Shown in pieces: positions 49,601 through 58,600 of a DNA stretch of 64,000 nucleotides. Numbering within the stretch: position 1 is the stretch's first letter; each line of letters begins with the position of its first letter. The DNA is from Brachypodius melanocephalos. Lineage: Eukaryota > Chordata > Aves > Passeriformes > Pycnonotidae. Under the pieces are notes generated by a model. The model saw only the letters and a list, made by a program, of their open reading frames with translations, ran no database searches and had not been told where the DNA came from. Made by a program: the position numbers and the translations under genes. The stretch is taken from positions 11,065,621 through 11,129,620 of the forward strand of contig VZSR01000514.1 of assembly GCA_013398615.1 (NCBI GenBank), written 5' to 3'.

Positions 49601-52600
49601 CTTCTTCCCTGGGCAGCTGTGCCAGGGGACAAGTACCAATATTTAGAAATATGTTTTGTCTATGCCTGAATCAGCCTTTGCTAACTCAGGGGGTGGTTGG
49701 GCAGCTGCACTTTTGGGTTTTGGGGTGAGTGTTTGCTTCCTTTGGATTTGGCTCCTTTGTGAGGATTTGCTTAAAGAACTGGAGAACATTTCTGGTTATC
49801 CTGTGCAAGTTTCAAGTTAATTTGCAACTTAAAAGCTTAAATTCACTGACAGAAGCTTTAGCCTGGGCCAGGATTCATCCACAGACCCTGGGTTTCTCCT
49901 GGACATATAAATCAGTCCCCTCTCTATGTGAACATGCTAAAGAAATGCTGATTCCTGTTTTCTTGTTACTAGAATGAACTATTTGTAATTATTTATCTTT
50001 AAAATGACAGTCTCCGGAGTGAGGAGAACTGACTTGGCAGTAAATTACACTGTGGAGTATTTTAAATCTTATGCTAAAGATTAAAAGGACAAAAAAGTCA
50101 CCGTTAATGGCATCTCTGACTGCAGAAAAAGCCAAAGCAGTGACTGCAGGGCTGAGAGTCAAATGGGTAAAGTGGGGCTCTCTGCCTCATCTGTGCCTTT
50201 ACCAAGACTTGAGGGTGCACTGGGAGACTCCTCCAGCTCTTTCTTCCTTTTTTTCCTCCTCTTCCTCCTCCTTTCCCTTTTGTACCTCTCCCCAAGGTAC
50301 CCAGTGAATAATTGGTACAGACAGCAATTACGGGCTCAGCTTCTCAAGCCACCAAGAGCCTGAAACCTTTGTCTTTTCTACAACTTTGACACAACTCCTC
50401 CCAAATTATGTGCTCTGTTTTAAAGCTTCTTCCCTCTGTCTTAGCACAAACCACTGTAAAATTGAAATCTAAACACAAAAAAAAAAATCAGAAAGAAAAT
50501 ACATCAGAACTCCTTCCAGAAATTGGACAAGATGTTTGCTCGTGTGTTCACCATGTCTTGCATCTAACAACAGAAATACCCTGGGAGAGACTCAGGTGGA
50601 ATAAATGCTGCCATTGTTTGTTCTCGCTGTCTGGCAATGCAATAAAACCATGGCTGCAAAGATGGAAAATAAGGCCTAACACAGGAAACTCTATAAATAC
50701 AGAATAAAATCAATATAATAAAAGATTCAGGATAGACTGCTGCTGCCTGTAACACAAGAATACCCAAGTGTATAACAAATACATCTTCTGGTTCTCTTCC
50801 TTCACAGCACCTCAGCACCTGGTGCAATAACAATTAGAGGTACAAACTCCTTGCAAAGAGGCTCTGCTATATTTTAATGCAATATTTGGGGGTTTTTCAC
50901 TATGGAAACTATAATTTACAAGCAATCTGAACAGGGATATAAACAATAGGGAATGGAAAATGGGACAAATGGGGGCTGATGTTGTGGTCCAGGATTCAGG
51001 ACTGCAGACCTGATGTGATGTCACCCCAGTTGGGCCAGTTTGGGTGCTGGGCTTGCCCCACTTACCATGACAACCCCTCCAGACTGCTCTGCTGTGCACA
51101 TGCTCATGATGGGAGCCATGCCAATGGTTGTCCCCTGGAAGTACACCCCGCTGCAGGAGGGGGAGAGGAGACACAGAGTCACCAGTCAGAGCCAAGACAC
51201 CTCCCCGTCCTCTCCAGTTTTGTGTTTCTGCCAATCTCCAACAACGACCCCGCTCCTGCTCTTCACATCTGCAGCTCCAAAGCAATGGAGAGCCCAGATG
51301 GGCTGTGCTGACTCAGCTGGACTGAACCCCAGTGTCCCAGTCCTTGGAACATCCATTGGATCACCCCCATTGGATCACCCCCACTGGATCACCCCCATTG
51401 GATCAGCCCCATTGGATCACCCCCATTGGATCAGCCCCATTGGATCAGCCCCATTGGATCAGCCCCATTGGATCACCCCATTGGATCACCCCCATTGGAT
51501 CAGCCCCATTGGATCACCCCCATTGGATCAGCCCCACTGGATCACCCCATTGGATCACCCCCATTGGATCACCCCCATTGGATCACCCCATTGGATCACT
51601 CTCCTTTGTTTTTACTGCTGCAGCAGGACCCTCCTTCCCTTCCTTTGTTTCTGCTGACTGAAGTTGGGAGCAGGCATAAAAATAATGTCCCTAACTCAAA
51701 GAAGGGTTATGGTAATGCAAGGTGAAGTTTATGTGCTACTTGTGATGATGCACAGCCTTGAATGTAATAATTTCAAACAAAGTGTTAATATACATGTAGA
51801 GCAATCAAATATCTCAGGAGGGACAGTTTGGAAAGGCTCGATTTATTCTTATTCAGGTAATGTAAGAAGTAAATAACTCCTTTTAATTACTGAGACATCA
51901 GGTGTGTTTATCTGCTCAGTACAAAGAACAGTCAATTGATCAAAATAATACCTTTTCAAGAAAGAGGTGTTCCTCTTGCCTTTTTTTTTAAGAGTGCTTT
52001 TACTTTCACAGAATCATAGACTGGTTTGTATTGACAAGGACCTTTACTCAATTACTTTATTCCAAGAAAAAGCAGCAGGGTAAAACATGTTTTTGGTTTA
52101 AATATGTTAAATATGTTTTAAATCAGGAATGCAAACGAATTGTCTAAATTAGACAGCATTTTAAGGCATACTGAGGTCTTTTCATTAGGAAATAGGCTTC
52201 ACATTAGGGCCAGAGCAGGACTGGCTTTTCCAGTGACAATTTAGACTGAGGCCAGTTTAAGGTGGTTTTAATTCACACCCTGAGTGTGCAGCAGGTGAGT
52301 ACAACCCACTGCTCTACACGAGCTGCACCCAGGACAGGCTCTGAGCACCAGGGCTGGGGAAGGAAACTCCTCTGGAGCATCAGCTGGAGGGCCCTGCAGA
52401 GTGGGTTTGGGTTTGGTGTTTGCAGAGGGGAAAGGCAAACCCTCGGGAGCACAGATGTTCCTTCGAGAACTCAGTCCAGCTATCCTGAAATCCCCCAAAT
52501 CCCCCAAATCCTGGTGGGTATCAGATCCAGAGTCAAGCCTACCTGATCAGCTGTGCATTGTCGTGGGCTTTCCGAGGCAGGAGTTTGAGCTTCCTCCAGT

Positions 52601-55600
52601 CCAGAAACTCATGGAGGCTGGTGAAAGGGTCCTGGGAAATGGAGCACTTATCCATGTCATTCCACACCTCCACTCCCACCAGGGCCACTCGGATATTGAG
52701 TGGCCTGTAGAACTGAGGAGAAGAGAAAAGTAGGAAATACGTGTCCAAAAAACCATTTTGGACTGGAGTATTCCCATTGGAATATTTCAATACAAGCATA
52801 TTGAACCTTTCTTGTAGAGGTTAAACCAATTTCTTCTTGAGGGCAAAACACCTGACAGGACTCAAGCAAAATATTTCCAAGACTCCCAGAAAACAGTTCT
52901 GACCTGACTCAATACCCATAAGGCATTCCAAGAGATCCAGGGATTTCCTGCTTCTCCCTTTCCTACCCAACCCTGCAACTCCCTCCCCTTGTCCTTCAGC
53001 TCTGAATGAACCCCTGGCCACGGCAGATCACTCTCCCAGGGCTGCCCCACCCTGGATTGCACAGATCCAATTCCAGAGGGAGAGGAACTATGCTGTGCTA
53101 TGGTTGTGGTTCACAGTAACAGCTGAAAACGAGCCAGGGCCATCAAGTCTTGCACAGAGCAGAAAAAAACAAGTGATTTTATCTATTCCCCACCAGCAAA
53201 CGCCATTTTTGGTGGAGCCAGAGCAACATTAGCAGAGCCAGGACAACAATTCCGACGTGAGAGTAATGTGAGGAAGGAGTCAAGGATTGATCAAGCCCAG
53301 ATTTGCCTGACAGGCTGAGGAAAACACCCAGTAGATCTTTGTCTTGTTTCTGTGCGCTCCAGCCATTTGCATAACGCCGGCGTTTGCTGAGCATAAATTA
53401 GGCATGAAACAAAAAATATATTACAATATGCAAAATTAATTTTGAGCAGGTAACATATAAACACCTGTCCTCTGGCAATAAGTCAGCAAGACAATTATGG
53501 ATGAGGTAGAGGTGTCTCCAGCAGCTTGTTTTTAATCAGGAATGCTTCTCCTTGAGCTACTGCCCTTGAAGCATCACTTGATAAGTTCTCAGATAAATTA
53601 AGACACTCTCAGTTCTAATTTCCCTACTAGAGTCCTAATATTTTCTGGTCACACAGCCCAACAAACACAAACTCTAATTTGTTCAAAAACCACTCTAGAG
53701 GACTCTTACCCTTTATTGTTTACTGTCAAGGAATTATTTCGAGACCAGAAAAAAATTCAGGTTCTGTCTCTCTCTTACTGCTCTCACTCAGCCATCAACT
53801 CTGCTTCCTCATTTTGAATTCTGCCATCTTCCTTGGATTACACATCTTATGAACTGTGTTTTCACAGGCCTTTGTTGGCCTTACAACTGGGCCTTCCCTT
53901 GCTGCTGCAAATTACTTTGTTCTCTGAATTTCTCTTCAAAATAATCCTCTTTTTTCTACAGGCTGTTCCAAGGGTGATTATCCCCACCCTCTTCCCTGCT
54001 GAACAAAATCTCTGGGCTAAATTGGGCTTTTTTCTTAGGAACAGATCTTTACATCCCATACAAAGCAGAGCAGAGCTCATGGTGTATCAAAAGGCAAATG
54101 AATTTAAAGTTTAAATTTGCTTTTCTTGGTTGGAGAGCAGCTTTGCTCTGGAATACTGGAGTACCAGGAAGGCTGCAGGGTTAGCTCCTGCAGCATCCTT
54201 CAGAAAGTGTGGTAAGGTTGGGAAAAGGGGAACAATCCTCCTGTTCTTACCTTATCAACGTAGTTTGCAATTTCTATCAGCCTCTGCTTAATTTTCTCCA
54301 CGTCTTTGCCTTGTCTCTGAAACTTGGAACGTAAAGGATCAATGTAGCAGCAGCACAAATGTCACAGAGCGTCACAGAATGTCCCCCCAAGGGCCAGCAC
54401 ATCAGGGATGTTTGGGAATTAGGGTACAGCCAAAATCCACCAGCAGACTCCTGCTGGATTTACAGGACCACAGTCTGCCCCAAAAGAAACACAGACTGGG
54501 GGACAGGATTTTGGTTCTCCTGGAAAGATTTTAAAAGCTCCAAGTGTTACATAGGGATCTTTCCAGGACTGGTGTTTTGGGAAAGAGTTCTTAGCAGGTC
54601 TTGCAAAGAGTGATTGCAATTCCCTAAGGAGCAGCATGCAAGGGAAAAAAAAAAAAAGAAAAGGCAGCAAAATAATTCCAGCCAAGATTCAGATCTTTGC
54701 CATTCAGCTCCTTGGAACATTTTTACAGCCAGGGCTGGGTACTTTGAAGCTCCCTGTGCAAAGCATCAGGAAGGCAGTGGTGCTCCAGGGAATGTGATGG
54801 CCAAGCAGTGCTCCTGAAGCACTGCCAGCCCCACTGAGGGCACAGGGAATGGCACTGACGACTCCACTTGCTCAAGGAAGGCATATTTGCCTCTCCTCCC
54901 ATACTGACACAGTTATTTCAAACTCCTGAAGCATTGCGAGCGATTTTGCAACTGAGTGTCATTACTGTCCCACCTTAATAATTCCTTCCCTTGCTCAGCC
55001 CTAATTAGGGAGGATGATTTACCTCAGCAAACCATCACATTATTGACTGCAGCACCTTCTTTGCAGCACCATGGCAACTGAACGGAGCTGCCCCTCTCCT
55101 GCTCACACAACTTTTTATTTGGCAGTTCCTCACCTCACGATTATCTGCCACAATAACAAGCTCCACGTACTTCGTTGTCTTCAGAGCCTCCCTCTTGTGC
55201 TGTCAAAAAAACCATGAAAATCTTACTTTATTTTATTTTCAGCCTTGATACAGCAAAGTGCTTGGAAGAGGAAACACACAGCGTCTCAGGTTTCCTACAT
55301 TTTATCAAGATTTTACTACACACAAATTTGTATTCCTGCTCCTCGTGGAAGTTTTCCTCACCAAACCTCTCAGGATTTGATCACAGAAAGCAGCAGAGTG
55401 GCGCAAAATCTCTCTCAACCTTTCAGCTTCCTGCAGTTGAAATGCTTGAGTTATCTTTCCTCACAGGAGAATATCCCCTCTAGCAGAAAGACCTCTGCTA
55501 TTTCCAAGGCACGTTTAAAGGAGGGATGAGGTAACTTCTAACAAACATTTCACACAATAGGCAAACTGGTTGCTAAGAAAAATGAGAGATAAAGGGATAT

Positions 55601-58600
55601 TGAGGGAAGCAGAGAAGAGGTCAAGCAGTCAACTGATAAATTATGAAGGAAGAAAAACTCAAAAACAATAAAAAAGGAGAACCAAATGTCACTGTCTGGG
55701 GAAGCAAATTAACACTTGAAAAATGGAAGGCACACGTTTCATTTTGTATCTGCATATTCATATAAAATGCAGGTCTGAAAGAATCATAATGCTTAACTGA
55801 AAAAAACCAAAATCACTGAAGAAAGTGAAATGATTTTGTCAGAGTGCAAAACATGTCACAGCTCCTTTGCTACCCTAAATTTAAATGACCTGTTAGTGCC
55901 TGTAAAAGGTCTGTGATTTACAGCAGCAGCATCTATCCTATCATTCATTCCTTGTGTCTGGATGAGGACATTTAGGGAAAAGAGGTCTCAGCAGAATATC
56001 TGATCCTCCTGCCAGAACTTAGAGGGCTTAAACAGATGTGTGACCTACAACTGACCACGATGGCTTGAGCTGCAGCAAAGCTCTTTAACCTAAAACATGA
56101 CTAAAGCTTTCCAAGGAAAACTGCTCCAAGGCAAGCTGAGAGATCCCCTAAGCACAGCCAGGGCTGGACATTTCCTTTCAGCCAAATTTCACAAAGTTTT
56201 CTTCACGTTATCAAACTGTTCCTCTTCATTATCTGCAGATTAATGATTTTGATGTTTTGCAAGAATTAGGGAAAAGTGACCGATGCAATTTTTTAGTATC
56301 TGACTTTCAAACTAATATTTAATAGTGTTGTAACTCCAACAACTTGAAAAAAAGTTTTATTTGGACAATATTTATGGATGGAGAGAGGAGTAAAAGCTGC
56401 TGTTAATGAACTAAACCTCAAGGATGCAAACACTTGACAGGATTACACTTGTTAGGAGCTCTGGCAAATGAGCTGAGGTTGATTCTTTTAAAACTTCTGG
56501 TGCTGGGGTGTGATGTCACTCAGACATGAGGTGCCACAAAAGGCAAATGGCCATGTGGCCATGGTTTGTGATGGAATTGATCTCTTAAACACTAAAACTT
56601 TCCCAACCTGAAATTTGAGGTTCTAAAGAGATGCATCTCTCATCCTCCTCCAAGAGAGGAAGAGAAGATGATACAGGAAAATCTGAGTTCAAAGGTACAA
56701 GGAGAGCTCTGTCACATCAGTCAGTTTGAAACATTTCCCTCTCAGCAAGAGTAAAACTGTTTGGACTGGAGTGAGCTGGAGAGAAATTGGCTAGCAGGTA
56801 TAAAAATCACAGAAGCCTCTGGTGACTGACTTGCATAACAGTTCTGTTCCTGAGATGTGCCCTGAGGCTACGTGAATTCCTAGGATACAATATTTATTTG
56901 TGAAATATACCTAATTATGGCTCCTTTCAGCTTGGTTTCTGCAAGGTTTAACTCAACTTTGCTGAGTTAATCCTTCAGAACCGAAATGAAGAGTCAATGA
57001 CCCAGCCAGGAGAGTTGGGGGACAATGGGCTTTGTTCCACTGACCATTGTCTCTCTCCTCTGCTTCTTCCACACCTGATCCTGTCCCAAACCTGCTGTCC
57101 CAGCTGCTGTCCCACCCCTTCCTCACCCTTCCCTGCCTGGGAATGGACACTGCACTGGTGCAGCCTCTCTCTCTCTCTTCATGCTCTCAAAAATCACCTC
57201 CCTGGTCGTGGTCACCAGCACCACCTAAATGGATTTTTTTTCTTTGTGACTGCAGGGTCTGTAGATGTTCTGCAGGGTCCTATCTCAATGGAGCTCAGTT
57301 GGAAAATGCTCCTTGGTGCAATTTGAGGGCTCAGAGAGTCATGGAATGAGCCAGCACTCAGAGAGACCCCGCTGCAGGGGGCACAGCCTGCCTGCAGCCC
57401 CCTCTGCACCTCCTGCCCTGCTCCACTGAAGCTCCAGTTTGGATCTGTGAAGTTGAGTCTGCTGCTTGTCCCATCCTTCAGGTGTATCTGCACCTAACCC
57501 AAAGGCCCTTGGTGATGTACTGATCTCACATTTCAGCTCTGCTCAGTAAGAATTTCATGTAGGTGGTTGAGGGAAGAGTTGGGGGATGAAACCAAACAAA
57601 AAATCTTCCCCCAGACCTGTCAGGAAGCCAAATATTTTCATCATGCCCTGAACCTCAGCCCAGATTTCTGCTTAATTCTGTCACCCAGTGTGATCTGGAG
57701 CAGCTTTATGTCTCCCCACCTTGCAGGTCATCTTTATTCAACGTGCCCACTGCCAGACTGCTTAGTGACAACACTGAAATATGAAAACTCACCGCACACA
57801 TTTCATTTGACAGCTTTCAAAATTCCTGCATTAGAAGCTTAACCAACTTCCTCATTACATTTATTGTACCTATCCATATGATGTGACTGTTGACAGGTTT
57901 TATAATTATGTCCACTGAAGCACAGCAAAAATATTTTTCAGATATTTAAAGTGAAATTTGAGATGGAGTTGAAGCCACCAGCAAAGTGGGAGAACCATAA
58001 GGGTAAAAATCAAATGGCTTTGATTTTGTCAGTTTGTTACATGCACACGCTTTATTTCTTCATTGCACTGACTGCTTCAGTGGAACTCAGTCAAAGTCAC
58101 AAATAATTTGGGTAAACCATAATAAAGTTGTATTTCCTATGTTTTCCACCCACACATGCTTTTAGAAATGCACTTAATTCTTATAATGCTACATGCAAAG
58201 GCTGAAGCTCTAGATGTAATATTCCTAGAGATATAAAATGAATTAATTCCATTGCATAATTATATCTAGAGATGTCCCTTAGGTTGCTTTCCTTAACAAT
58301 GGACCTGATGCAAAGCCTGAGACATTTGTGCAAGTACAAATCCCCATATGTGACATTGGAAAAATGCTGATGGCAGATTTGTATCATTGTATAATTCCTG
58401 AACACCTAACCCAGCCTTTTCTACCATCCTTATCCAACATGCAGATGAATTTGTTACAGGATTTCCTCTTCCTGAGTTTTTAGCTCATTTAATTTTCTAA
58501 TTTCCATTAGCTAGATGCATCTCATGTGGAGTACATTTCTGCCAACATCACAGCAACTCCAAGGACACACCTGTAAAATAATGTGCTGAGAATTTGTTTT

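Larger units (their letters stand above)
46369..51065 (-). other. ADAM12 intron between exons 5 and 6
   Basis: 4697 bp. Two CR1 fragments (48604-48838, 49453-49632) are listed separately. 46369-48600 and 49640-51065 show nothing recognisable beyond T/C-rich runs near 50235-50280. Confidence 0.82.
51151..52542 (-). other. ADAM12 intron between exons 4 and 5
   Basis: 1392 bp. It holds the 14-bp minisatellite (51351-51599) and a short CR1 terminus (52008-52050). Also a 9-bp unit AAATCCCCC two to three times near 52488-52509. Confidence 0.85.

Noticed and set aside
51351..51599. CRISPR-like regular array
   Set aside because: Units are directly adjacent with no unique spacers, and the genome is vertebrate.
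51332..51661. Overlapping open frames of 60-200 codons with PHWITPIG-type repeats
   Set aside because: They are translations of the 14-bp minisatellite, which has no stop in any forward frame. They lie in an ADAM12 intron, and no splice or start context supports a protein.
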